Shown here piece after piece: positions 1 through 7,509 of a stretch of DNA of 64,000 bases; within the stretch, counting starts at the first letter, position 1, and each line of letters opens with the position of its first letter. Origin of the DNA: Pontibacter anaerobius. GTDB taxonomy: Bacteria > Bacteroidota > Bacteroidia > Cytophagales > Hymenobacteraceae. The notes below the pieces were generated by a model. That model did no database searches. It saw only the letters and a list, made by a program, of their open reading frames with translations, and was not told the DNA's origin. Where the stretch lies: the NCBI RefSeq assembly GCF_026241195.1, contig NZ_JAPFQO010000009.1, positions 62,001 through 126,000 on the forward strand. The letters are read 5' to 3'. A program made the position numbers and the translations under genes.

Positions 1-229
1 CCAGGTCGGCATCGAACACATCGTTGAAAACCACGCCGCCCCCGTAAAGGCCGATAGTAGCCAGTACGAGCCAGCCCAGCAAGTATAAATTGCCAGACTC
101 AAACCCATTCTCCCAGAGTTGCAGCGACAGCAGAGCGCCTGAGGCAGCGTAACCCAGCATGATATCGGCCACAGCGGTCACGATATTGGCCGGGCGCATC
201 AGGCGCAGGTAAGCTTTAAGTGTACTCAT
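1..229 (-). CDS. eboC: UbiA-like prenyltransferase EboC, 5' part only
   Basis: The first 76 residues are present and the rest lies beyond the window edge. Translation from the ATG at 229 gives MSTLKAYLRLMRPANIVTA, a hydrophobic helix, and then the NDVFDADLD stretch, which is the Asp-rich NDxxDxxxD prenyl-diphosphate/Mg site of UbiA enzymes. It begins 3 nt after the stop of the TatD-like gene, so the two are surely co-transcribed. In ebo clusters the UbiA-like member is EboC. Its substrate is not established. The cluster as a whole is linked to moving a precursor to the periplasm in scytonemin-producing cyanobacteria. The family call is firm; the ebo assignment depends on the neighbours. Confidence 0.82.
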   Translation of the reverse strand, partial: MSTLKAYLRLMRPANIVTAVADIMLGYAASGALLSLQLWENGFESGNLYLLGWLVLATIGLYGGGVVFNDVFDADL

Positions 230-232
230 GCC

Positions 233-1228
233 TTAGCGAACAATATTAGACTCCAGGTCGCCGGAGGCTGCCACATCGCCAACCACTGGTGTCTGGCCGC
301 CTCTAAGCACAGAGTTATCTGAAAATTTCTCGCGTTGATCTACGGTAGTTCCCTGCAGCCAGTCCGACTCATGCATCTGGCCGCTTTTGCCGAAGGAGTC
401 AAGAGCGTTCTGGTAGCAGGTTTTGCGCACATTCTCAAGGCTGATGCCGCGCTCCAGCATCAGGGAAGCGGTTTTAGGAACCGACAGCGGATCACTTACG
501 CCCCAATCGGCAGAGCTGTTCACGATGATGCGCTCTGAGCCATATTGTTTCACGATCTCCACCATGCGCTCGTTGCCCATTTTGGAGTTCGGGTAGATGG
601 TGAAGGCGGCCCAGAAGCCTCTGTCCAGCACATCTTTCACGGTTTCCTCGTTGTTATGGTCAATCACCACCATATCCGGGGCAATTCCGTGCTCCAGGCA
701 CACTTCCATACTTTTGATCGTGCCGGCTTTCTTATCGCGGTGCGGGGTGTGTACCTGCACCGGCATGTTCACCTCCTTGGCCAATTCCAGTTGAGCCCTG
801 AAGTACTTGTCCTCAATTGGCGTCTGGTCGTCGTAGCCGATCTCACCAACGCCTACCACACCCTCTTTGCACACAAACAGCGGCAGCAGCTCCATCACCT
901 GCTCCGCCAGCGGCTCGTTGTTGGCCTCTTTAGAGTTCAGGCCGATGGTGCAGTAGTGCTTAATGCCGAACTGGCTTGCCCGGAAGCGCTCCCAACCTAC
1001 CAGGCTGCTGAAGTAATCTTTAAAAGACCCGGCCTCGGTGCGTGGCTGGCCCAGCCAGAAAGCGGGTTCGATTATGGCCACAATGCCTGCCTGGCGCATA
1101 CGCTCATAATCGTCGGTGGTGCGGGAGGTCATGTGGATATGCGGATCTATGAGCATCAGGTTATGCGTGTTCATATAGTAATGGGTTTGGGTTGGAATGT
1201 GATTTATACTATGCGTGGAGTTAACCAT
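233..1228 (-). CDS. eboB: TatD-family metal hydrolase EboB
   Basis: A 331-residue amidohydrolase-fold protein of the TatD type. Metal-ligand candidates appear in order: the HIH pair just after LMLIDP near residue 30, the Glu of VGVGEIGYDD, the His residues of QVHTPHRDKK, the His of VVIDHNNEE, and the Asp of SSADWGVSDP near the C-terminus. In ebo operons the TatD-like member (EboB) sits between EboA and the UbiA-like EboC, exactly as here. The start is uncertain: Met19 (position 1174, MNTHNLMLIDP) fits the family N-terminus better than the first Met. The substrate is unknown. It lies 48 bp downstream of eboA. Confidence 0.85.
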   Translation of the reverse strand: MVNSTHSINHIPTQTHYYMNTHNLMLIDPHIHMTSRTTDDYERMRQAGIVAIIEPAFWLGQPRTEAGSFKDYFSSLVGWERFRASQFGIKHYCTIGLNSKEANNEPLAEQVMELLPLFVCKEGVVGVGEIGYDDQTPIEDKYFRAQLELAKEVNMPVQVHTPHRDKKAGTIKSMEVCLEHGIAPDMVVIDHNNEETVKDVLDRGFWAAFTIYPNSKMGNERMVEIVKQYGSERIIVNSSADWGVSDPLSVPKTASLMLERGISLENVRKTCYQNALDSFGKSGQMHESDWLQGTTVDQREKFSDNSVLRGGQTPVVGDVAASGDLESNIVR

Positions 1229-1276
1229 GCACCTATAACGAGCTACAAGTAAAGTTAGCGCGAAAAAGTATGGCTT

Positions 1277-2284
1277 CTAAGCCAGTTGCAGGTTTTTTTC
1301 GCCGATGTGGTTCCAGGTTATCTCCCCGTTCTCTACCCGTGCCTTCAGCTGCGGGTGCGCATTAAGTAGTTCTTTGGCTGTGGAGCTGTTGCTTTGGGCA
1401 CAGGCCAGAGCGGCTGCTTCCTGCTCCAACTCATTAGGCTGCGAGAAAAGTTTCTGAATATCGGCAAGCAGCACCTCATCTATAAAAGGCCCGACAGGGC
1501 GCCAAAGTTCCGGTGACACGGGCCGACCGGCCGCCCAGCGCTCGTGGGCATAGTCAGAAAGTATGCGTGCCAGCTTGGCGTTGCTGCGTTTCTCTATGCC
1601 ATAGATGCGGAAGATGGGCTTGCCCACAAACAGCGTTTTAAGAACCATGTTGTTCCAGGCATCCTCTTCCATGTAATCGGCAGGGTAGGGGTTGTTGAGC
1701 GCTACGGCCTCAAACACATCGCCCATGTTGGTGCGGAACCCCTCGGCGGCGCGCATCCTGAAAAGTTCAGGGTGCGGCAGCAGTGGCAGGGCCGCATACA
1801 GTGCCACCTGTTCCCCCATATCGGCGGTGTTAAACAGCGTTTCTATCTGTTTCTGGAAAGCCTGGGCATCCTGGTGGGGCAGCGAAAGTAGAAGCAGGGT
1901 ACGTGCGGCCTGGGCGGCGCTCCAATGGCCCGGGTTAAAGCCCGGCCTTATGGTATCAGCCTTTTCCTGCTCCTGCTGCGATAGCTGCAGCTGCTCTTTG
2001 CCGATAAAGCGCGGTGCGGCACTAAAGGCAAGGTATAAATCTTTGGGTTGTGCTTTCTCAGAGCCTATCAGCTCCATTTTCTGCGTGAGCCACTCCAGAC
2101 CCTGTTTGGTGGTGCTGCGCTCCAGCAGTTCTTTCAGGAAGGTGGTTGTTGCGTGGATGTCTGCCTGGTACACGTGTGTATAAGGGTTAAGGTAGTAAGA
2201 CAATCCGGCCTTCTGCTTTGGTATAATAGCTAAAAGCGGCGCCTTCCCCGGAAAACCGAAAAAATAGTTGCCAGCCTGAAACAA
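1277..2284 (-). CDS. eboA: EboA-like protein, first gene of an ebo operon
   Basis: About 335 residues, helical and rich in Ala/Leu/Gln, with no catalytic motif that I recognise. It has the look of the EboA family: alpha-helical, repeat-like, with phrases such as NNPYPADYMEEDAWNNMVLKTLF. The identification rests on that and on the order eboA-eboB-eboC, which is characteristic of ebo clusters. Those clusters are found in cyanobacteria, some Bacteroidota and Proteobacteria, and eustigmatophyte plastids. The start is weakly defined. The frame opens with TTG at 2284, no ATG lies close by, and the frame stays open for some way upstream, so the true N-terminus may be longer. Role in the pathway unknown. 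Confidence 0.68.
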   Translation of the reverse strand: MFQAGNYFFGFPGKAPLLAIIPKQKAGLSYYLNPYTHVYQADIHATTTFLKELLERSTTKQGLEWLTQKMELIGSEKAQPKDLYLAFSAAPRFIGKEQLQLSQQEQEKADTIRPGFNPGHWSAAQAARTLLLLSLPHQDAQAFQKQIETLFNTADMGEQVALYAALPLLPHPELFRMRAAEGFRTNMGDVFEAVALNNPYPADYMEEDAWNNMVLKTLFVGKPIFRIYGIEKRSNAKLARILSDYAHERWAAGRPVSPELWRPVGPFIDEVLLADIQKLFSQPNELEQEAAALACAQSNSSTAKELLNAHPQLKARVENGEITWNHIGEKNLQLA

Positions 2285-2764
2285 ATTAATGCAGAAACCG
2301 CTATATAGTTTTGTTCTACTGCTACCTGAACTTTTACGAGCCTACAAGAAGAATGTTCATGCCTCTGCGGCTCTTACAGCAAAAGTTACAGCAGTACATA
2401 CTGCAATATATATTATTATTTCTGAAAGGCTGTATGTTATACCTTCGATCTGGTATAAACACGCCGAAAATTTCTTCTAAAGTTGCCAATAGCTGTATGA
2501 CTGCCCAGTACGTAGCCTGAACCGGTGCAATTCTGCGTTGGTCTGCTGCTGCCGTTGTAACAAAGCTGCTGCTCCAGAACAAGATCAGAAAATGGGTTCT
2601 TCCGGAGCCACCAGGTATAGCAGAAAATTAATTGCATCTATCTAGGCTGCATTCACATTATTTTTAGAGTCATTTACCCTTTTCAGGTAAATTATTGTGA
2701 TATTCTTTTCTATACTTGAACTATAATCACTGCCGGGATGTATATCCTGTAGAAGCTTAATACT
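2285..2764. other. 480-bp gap between divergent eboA and a small gene
   Basis: AT-rich, with only short overlapping frames on both strands that show no conserved features. It should hold the promoters for the ebo operon (minus) and the 89-residue gene (plus). I see no riboswitch, repeat or tRNA. One TATACTT word lies near 2711. Confidence 0.5.
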
Positions 2765-3034
2765 ATGAAAGAATTAGAAAGAATCGAGAAAGGATTAAAG
2801 AAAAGCAACACATTGCTGTACAAAACTGATGACAAAGGCTTAGCATGCTCTTTTGTGAACGGGGGCTTGGTAGTAGATTCTTTTGTGATCGAAGACCATG
2901 TGATTGCCGATGCGCTTACCAAAAAGGGCATGAATGGTGTGGTGGAGGGAAGTAATTTCAATATGCTCCGCAATAACTATGACTGGTTTTCGCTGCACGT
3001 GAAAACGAAAAAGCTTTACGAAACCCTCAAGTAA
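2765..3034 (+). CDS. Conserved small protein of unknown function (89 aa)
   Basis: Begins MKELERIEKGLKKSNTLLYK. Soluble and mildly basic, with no signal peptide or membrane segment. I do not recognise the family. Support for it being real: an ATG start, sensible codon use, and a strong intrinsic terminator only 2 nt after the stop. It is divergent from the ebo operon and convergent with the YczE-like gene. Confidence 0.65.
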   Translation: MKELERIEKGLKKSNTLLYKTDDKGLACSFVNGGLVVDSFVIEDHVIADALTKKGMNGVVEGSNFNMLRNNYDWFSLHVKTKKLYETLK

Positions 3035-3036
3035 CA

Positions 3037-3062
3037 AAAAAGCAGCCCACCGGCTGCTTTTT
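3037..3062. terminator. Bidirectional intrinsic terminator
   Basis: An 11-bp perfect stem AAAAAGCAGCC / GGCTGCTTTTT with a 4-nt loop. It has A and T tracts on its two sides and lies between convergent genes ending at 3034 (plus) and 3078 (minus), so it can serve both. Confidence 0.85.
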
Positions 3063-3077
3063 CGCTTTTATAGCGGT

Positions 3078-3740
3078 TTATACGTTCACCTTCTCCGGCT
3101 TCTCCTCGCTCAGCGCCTCCCGCAGTTTCACAAATACATTAAGCGACACCTGGAAAACAGGGCTCAGGATAAACGTGTACAGAAACGTTACCACATGTAC
3201 CGGCCCACCCAGCAGGAATCCGATCACCAAAACCATACTTTCCACGGCAATCCGGGCTTTGCTTACCGATAGTTTTGTGCGGTCGGAGATAGTCAGCATA
3301 AAGCCGTCGCGCGGGCCGGCGCCAATGCCACCCGCCACATAGAGGCCGCCTGCCATGCCGATGATCAGGATCGCTAACAATAGCCACACGTAATCGAACC
3401 AGGTATGGCTGGCCTCTGGAAGTATATCCAGCCACAGGAAGAAGTCCATGAAGGGGCCGATGAGCAGGGCGTTGAGGAAGGTGCCGATGTTGATGTACTT
3501 CCTGCTGATGAAGAGCGAGATAAGTATGAGCACCATACCCACGATAACGCTCCAGGTGCCGATGCTGAGCCCAAACTTATCCGAGAAGGCCACGTTCAGG
3601 ACGTCCCAGGGGTGCAGGCCCAGGTGGCGTACCTTTACCGAAATCGCGATGCCGAGGCCAAACAGTATCAAGCCCAGGAAAAAGAAAGTATAGCGAATCA
3701 CCCAGTTGCGCAGGGTATCAGAATTAGTAGACAAAGCCAT
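3078..3740 (-). CDS. YczE/YyaS/YitT-family membrane protein
   Basis: A 220-residue polytopic protein with about five or six hydrophobic helices. The phrases LGLHPWDVLNVAFSDKFGLSIGTW and GGIGAGPRDGFML are typical of the YczE/YitT group, whose transport substrate is not known. A short cytoplasmic N-terminus precedes the first helix (residues about 12-32), and a charged tail ends EEKPEKVNV. It is monocistronic as far as I can see, facing the terminator at 3037-3062. Confidence 0.8.
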   Translation of the reverse strand: MALSTNSDTLRNWVIRYTFFFLGLILFGLGIAISVKVRHLGLHPWDVLNVAFSDKFGLSIGTWSVIVGMVLILISLFISRKYINIGTFLNALLIGPFMDFFLWLDILPEASHTWFDYVWLLLAILIIGMAGGLYVAGGIGAGPRDGFMLTISDRTKLSVSKARIAVESMVLVIGFLLGGPVHVVTFLYTFILSPVFQVSLNVFVKLREALSEEKPEKVNV

Positions 3741-3881
3741 ACTGCAAGCTTAAGCAAATCTGCCCATTCGGCCATTGCCTTTTGCTAAAAAACACGTGTT
3801 GCCGCTAAAAAGAAATCCCCGCCAAGCTGGTAGGGATTTCCGGTAGATAGAGTAGTAGGTAGTAGTGTATACTTTTGAGAC

Positions 3882-6398
3882 TTACATGCCGCCGGCACCG
3901 CCGTTGCTGTCGCCTTGCTTGGTATCGTCGTTGCGGATGCTGCGCTTGCGGCGAGGCTTCTGCTTCTCCATTTTACCGAAGCGGTAATCGAAGGTAACAC
4001 GGGCGCCGCGGTTGTAGTTGTTGATACGGATGTTCTGCTGATACTCCAGGTCGCCCTCCTTGTTGTAAACCGCCACATCGTTCTTCATTTTCATGCTCTT
4101 ACGGAACGGGTTGTCCAAGCCGACGCTCAGGCCGCCCTTGCCACCGAACAGCTCTTTCTTAAATGCCAGGTTGTGGTAAGAGAAAGAGGCGAAGGAGCCC
4201 AGTAGGTTAATGCGTTGCGAGTTAAAGCCGCCGTTAAACTGCGCACTGAAACCTTTCCCAAAGTCGTAAGATGAGTTAAGGTTGATGTTGTACATCCAGC
4301 CGCTGTTGGAAACGGTGTCGCTTTTCAGGTCTACGAAGTATACATTGGTTGAGCCGCCCACTGTCCATTTGTTCACGGGCTTCACCGAACCGTAAAGACT
4401 CATGCCGTAGGTTTTATTTTTGGCCACGTTGTCGAAGGTCAGAATGGTAACGCCCTCGCTGATCTGGCTGTTGTCGGTAACCGTTTCAATGGCATTGTCA
4501 GTCTGGCGCATGTACAGGTTGGCGCTGATGGACGAGGTTTTGAAGTACGTGCTATAGCCCAGCTCCAGCAGGTTGGTAAGCTCCGCGTCGATCTTAGGGT
4601 TGCCGCGTACCACCGTGCCTGGCGCCTGCTCCTGGTCAAAAGGGTTCAGGTAAAAAAGCGACGGCCGCTGGATGCGCTGCGTGAAGTTAGCCTTCAGGGT
4701 ATGCTTCTCCTTCAGGGTATAAGAGAAAGCCACGCTCGGAATCAGGTTGTTGTAGCTGTCTGAGAAGGAGGTGCGCGAAGGAGTTCCTTCCACATCTTCC
4801 TTGTAATAGGTAGCGTCGATCTCCGTCTGCTCGAAGCGCGCGCCCAGTTTCACGTTCACTTTCTTCAGGGCGAAGCCGTAGGTGGCATAAGAAGCGTACA
4901 CATCCTGGCCATAGTCAAAGTTGAGTACCTCCTCCTCCTGAAAGTCCTCGAAAATATCACGTGATAAACCGTCGCTTTTCACATCGCGCAGGATCGATTT
5001 GGCACCGAGTTCCAGGTTTGTCTTATTTTCAAACGGATGCACATAGTCTACCTGCACGGTAAACTCGTTGTTTACGCCATCGTTGTTGTTTCGCTGTAAC
5101 TGGAAAGGGGCCTCGCCCAGGGTATAGCGGTCCTGGTTATTGCGGGTGTCGGCGTCCGTCATGGTGTACTGCGAGAGGATGGCCAGCTCCTGCCCGGGCT
5201 TCTCGAAAGTATGCACGAAGTCCAGGTTCAGGTCAGTGCCAACGCGCTGGTTACGGTTCTCGATGTCGGTGTTAAAGCTGCCCTGCGGATCCTCGGTACC
5301 ATTTACAAGGTAAAGCTGACGCTGGTTATTCTCCATACGAAACTCACCTCCGTTGCGTCGTACGCTGCCTGAGATGCTGTTCTTCGGTGAAAGTTCGTAG
5401 TCGAAGCCCAATAGCCCGTTATAGAACCCGCCTCTGATCTCGGTGTTGCCGCTTTGGTCGCGCACAGCCTGGTTTGGCTGATAGAACCGGGTGATGTTAG
5501 ACATGTCGCCGTGGTTGTAGAACTGGAAGGTGCTGGCACTGGCATTGATGCCCAATTTGCCCCTGCGCACGTTCAGGCTGCCATTGCCATTACTGGCGCG
5601 TGTACCGCCGGTAAGTGCCACAGAGCCGCTCACGCCCTCCAGACCACTGTCTTTTTTGGTAATGATGTTGATGATGCCGGCCGTTCCCTCAGCGTCATAC
5701 TTGGCAGAAGGGCTCGTGATCACCTCCACAGACTTGATCATGTCTGCAGGGATCTGCTTCAGGGCATCCGACACGCTGCCCGCCATGATAGAGGAGGGCT
5801 TGTTGTTGATTAGCACGCGCACGTTACTGCTGCCGCGCAGTTGTACGTTTCCGTCCGTATCTACACTAAGTGAGGGCACTTTCTGCAGCACGTCGGCCGC
5901 GTTTCCGCCTGCATTGGTAATGTCTTTCTCGGCGTTGTATACCGTGCGGTCTATCTTCTCCTCCACCAGCGGCTTCTCGCCTGTAATCACAACCTCGCTG
6001 AGCTTTTTGGCATCTGTGGCCAGGGAAATTGTACCCACATTCACCTCAGCATTGTCGGAGGCAACGGTTACATTCTCCACCGCCTGCTGCACGTATCCCA
6101 GAAAAGAAATGTTGAGTTTATACTTGCCAGCCGCCACTTTTTGGATGGTAAAGCGGCCTTTGTCATCGGCCATAGACCCATCGATTGGTTTGCCGGTGTT
6201 CAGGTTAATAAGCGCCACTGTCGCAAACTCAATAGGCTGTTTCGTTTCAGAGTCCACTACCACGCCACTGATCTTAGCGTTCCCCCTCGGAGCCGGCATG
6301 CTTGCCTGCTGCTGTTGCGGACTTGCCTGCTGTGGCGCCTGCGCCAGTACTGCCTGGGTGCTCAGACCCAGTAGAATCAATAGTAAATGCTTCTTCAT
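3882..6398 (-). CDS. TonB-family outer-membrane beta-barrel receptor
   Basis: An 838-residue protein in four parts. It has a signal peptide (MKKHLLLILLGLSTQAVLAQ), then a Gln/Pro/Ala-rich spacer. Next is a CarboxypepD_reg-like beta-sandwich (about residues 42-125, KISGVVVDSETKQPIEFA). A plug domain follows (about 140-260), with VLQKVPSLSVDTDGNVQLRG and the SPSAKYDAEGTAGIINIIT signature. A long C-terminal barrel of the outer-membrane beta-barrel family closes it, ending in a charged tail and GDSNGGAGGM. It should sit in the outer membrane and bind or import a large ligand with TonB energy. No SusD-like partner or FecR/sigma pair lies next to it, so the ligand cannot be guessed. The open antisense frames over this gene are shadows. 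Confidence 0.9.
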   Translation of the reverse strand: MKKHLLLILLGLSTQAVLAQAPQQASPQQQQASMPAPRGNAKISGVVVDSETKQPIEFATVALINLNTGKPIDGSMADDKGRFTIQKVAAGKYKLNISFLGYVQQAVENVTVASDNAEVNVGTISLATDAKKLSEVVITGEKPLVEEKIDRTVYNAEKDITNAGGNAADVLQKVPSLSVDTDGNVQLRGSSNVRVLINNKPSSIMAGSVSDALKQIPADMIKSVEVITSPSAKYDAEGTAGIINIITKKDSGLEGVSGSVALTGGTRASNGNGSLNVRRGKLGINASASTFQFYNHGDMSNITRFYQPNQAVRDQSGNTEIRGGFYNGLLGFDYELSPKNSISGSVRRNGGEFRMENNQRQLYLVNGTEDPQGSFNTDIENRNQRVGTDLNLDFVHTFEKPGQELAILSQYTMTDADTRNNQDRYTLGEAPFQLQRNNNDGVNNEFTVQVDYVHPFENKTNLELGAKSILRDVKSDGLSRDIFEDFQEEEVLNFDYGQDVYASYATYGFALKKVNVKLGARFEQTEIDATYYKEDVEGTPSRTSFSDSYNNLIPSVAFSYTLKEKHTLKANFTQRIQRPSLFYLNPFDQEQAPGTVVRGNPKIDAELTNLLELGYSTYFKTSSISANLYMRQTDNAIETVTDNSQISEGVTILTFDNVAKNKTYGMSLYGSVKPVNKWTVGGSTNVYFVDLKSDTVSNSGWMYNINLNSSYDFGKGFSAQFNGGFNSQRINLLGSFASFSYHNLAFKKELFGGKGGLSVGLDNPFRKSMKMKNDVAVYNKEGDLEYQQNIRINNYNRGARVTFDYRFGKMEKQKPRRKRSIRNDDTKQGDSNGGAGGM

Positions 6399-6843
6399 AG
6401 TTTATGCGATATGGTAGACGGTAATTTTTATACTAGGTGAATCCTTCATAAGTGCTTTAGCGAGTTCTTTACACTACAAAGTAATACTGAAGTTTTGTAC
6501 TGCTAAAACAGAATATACCAATGCACCCCATTTCTATATGAATAGGCAATGCTGGACGATTAGCCGTTGGTAGGTGTATTCCGGGGCTTGGTCGGGAACA
6601 GCGTACAACATGGGGGAAGCAGTGCAAGAAAAAAGAAGCTAAAAGCCATTTTAAAGCAGATAACAGTAGAAAATTTTAGAAGAAGGGGATGGAAAAGTAT
6701 AATCTGTAGGCGGGTCCATACTTCGTTTCAGGCTTCAGAATTAAGCTGGTTTTCAGGTATGTGTATACCGTAGCGCCAGAACAGGTTTTAGGGGCGGATC
6801 AAAAAAATAAAGGAAGGTTAGTATCTTTTCTCCTGTTCTTTAG
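6399..6843. other. 445-bp gap between divergent TonB receptor and sulfur-operon promoter
   Basis: No convincing gene. The frames seen here have no family features. It carries the receptor promoter on the minus strand and one AAGTATA word near 6695. I see no repeat or RNA element before the promoter at 6844. Confidence 0.5.
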
Positions 6844-6851
6844 TAAGTTTG
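6844..6851 (+). promoter_or_regulatory. Likely -7 box (TAAGTTTG) of the sir operon
   Basis: Matches the Bacteroidota -7 consensus TAnnTTTG exactly. It would place transcription start about 20 nt before the S-box riboswitch. The -33 region is weak. The minus-strand sulfur operon has an equivalent box at a similar distance, which supports it. Confidence 0.45.
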
Positions 6852-6878
6852 CAGCGAATAGTATTGCCACGCGCAAGA

Positions 6879-6980
6879 AGTTTATAGACGAAGAGGCGAG
6901 AGAACAGGCTCCCTGACCCTCTGGCAACCATCCTCATGGAAAGGTGCCACATCCTGCCCAACGAAGGGAAAATATAAATT
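6879..6980 (+). ncRNA. S-box (SAM-I type) riboswitch upstream of the sir operon
   Basis: Shows the S-box core in order: AGAGGCGAGAG, then GGCTCCCTGACCC, CTGGCAACC, AAAGGTGCCACATCC, and a closing arm. The terminal P1 helix pairs GTTTATA (6880-6886) with TATAAAT (6973-6979). A second copy with the same core lies at 17737-17839 on the other strand, before cysH. The unusual point is that the P1 3' arm ends only about 8 nt before the ATG of a polycysteine mini-ORF. SAM binding would therefore more naturally block translation start of that leader than form a terminator. Known for the family: it binds S-adenosylmethionine and usually switches sulfur genes off. SAM-IV or SAM-I/IV variants share this core and are not excluded. 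Confidence 0.85.
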
Positions 6981-6988
6981 ACAAAACC

Positions 6989-7099
6989 ATGAACACAACA
7001 AATCTCATCCCAGCATCTGCAAACGCTAACGTAAGCTTTGCCCCACACAGTGCCGCCACTACTGCTGTGATGTGTTGTTGTTGCTGTTGTTCCTGCTAA
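6989..7099 (+). CDS. Polycysteine leader peptide 1 (36 aa, ends Cys6-Ser-Cys)
   Basis: A mini-ORF starting ATG AAC ACA ACA directly after the SAM riboswitch. The peptide begins MNTTNLIPASANANVS and ends VMCCCCCCSC-stop: six consecutive Cys codons (mostly TGT), one Ser, one Cys, then TAA. It has no signal peptide, and seven of its last eight residues are Cys, so it makes little sense as a structural protein. It makes good sense as a cysteine-sensing leader whose translation reports Cys-tRNA supply. An independent leader before cysH has the same Cys6-X-Cys-stop ending. Polycysteine attenuating leaders are known from mycobacterial sulfur operons; that this one works the same way is inference. 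Too short for standard gene callers. Confidence 0.8.
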   Translation: MNTTNLIPASANANVSFAPHSAATTAVMCCCCCCSC

Positions 7100-7252
7100 G
7101 GGAGCCCCCCATCCCGTTTCTGGCCTAAACTAATGTCGCTGCTCCCGGAGTAGCCCATCCGGCCGTTTTATCCCGGTTTCAATTCTTGCGTTCGAGGCAT
7201 CAGTAAGGTAAAGTATACCTGTGCTGGTGGCAGAGCGCTTAGCAACAACAGT

Positions 7253-7393
7253 ATGCGTACAGCAGCAAAATCTCCTTCTTTATACTTCTCCGGTAACCTG
7301 GCTACAACAACTGCCAATGCCTATACTTCTTTTATGCCGATAGGTGCCTGCTGTTGCTGTTTGCACCAGTTCACGGGCATGCGCGCCTGTTAG
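7253..7393 (+). CDS. Second leader ORF of the sir operon (46 aa, internal Cys4)
   Basis: Starts at ATG 7253 (MRTAAKSPSLYFSGN) and runs to TAG. It contains GACCCCL at residues 32-37 and ends GMRAC-stop, so a four-Cys run is followed by a last Cys at the stop. It lies between leader 1 and the sulfite reductase gene, with about 150 nt before it and 116 nt after it. No riboswitch precedes it directly. It overlaps a longer in-frame opening of the sulfite reductase frame, but in a different frame. It is probably a second cysteine checkpoint or a decayed copy of the first. Less certain than leaders 1 and 3 because the Cys run is shorter and internal. Confidence 0.6.
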   Translation: MRTAAKSPSLYFSGNLATTTANAYTSFMPIGACCCCLHQFTGMRAC

Positions 7394-7509
7394 GTTTAGC
7401 CTATACTTTGAGCCTTTCCTCAGCGCTGCCGCTTTTGGCCGTGCCGGGCGCCCTTATACTTTATTTTACCCGAAGCCGCTTCTTGCCGGCTACTCATACT
7501 TCAAACAAC

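Noticed and set aside
545-1252. Plus-strand frame over eboB
   Set aside because: Antisense shadow of the TatD-like gene.
2334-2637. Short minus-strand frames in the 2285-2764 gap
   Set aside because: No conserved features and poor codon use.
5530-6417. Long plus-strand frame over the TonB receptor
   Set aside because: Antisense shadow of a clear receptor gene; no family features.
6879-6980. Alternative reading as a SAM-II or cobalamin riboswitch
   Set aside because: The GGCAACC and AAAGGTGCC core with P1 closing pair fits the S-box clan; SAM-II and cobalamin cores are different.
6818-7048. Minus-strand frame over riboswitch 1
   Set aside because: Covers the S-box and leader in reverse; no conserved protein features.
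7354-7509. Sulfite reductase N-terminal extension (52 residues in the same frame)
   Set aside because: Overlaps leader ORF 2, contains no conserved Sir sequence, and the ATG at 7510 gives the usual N-terminus.
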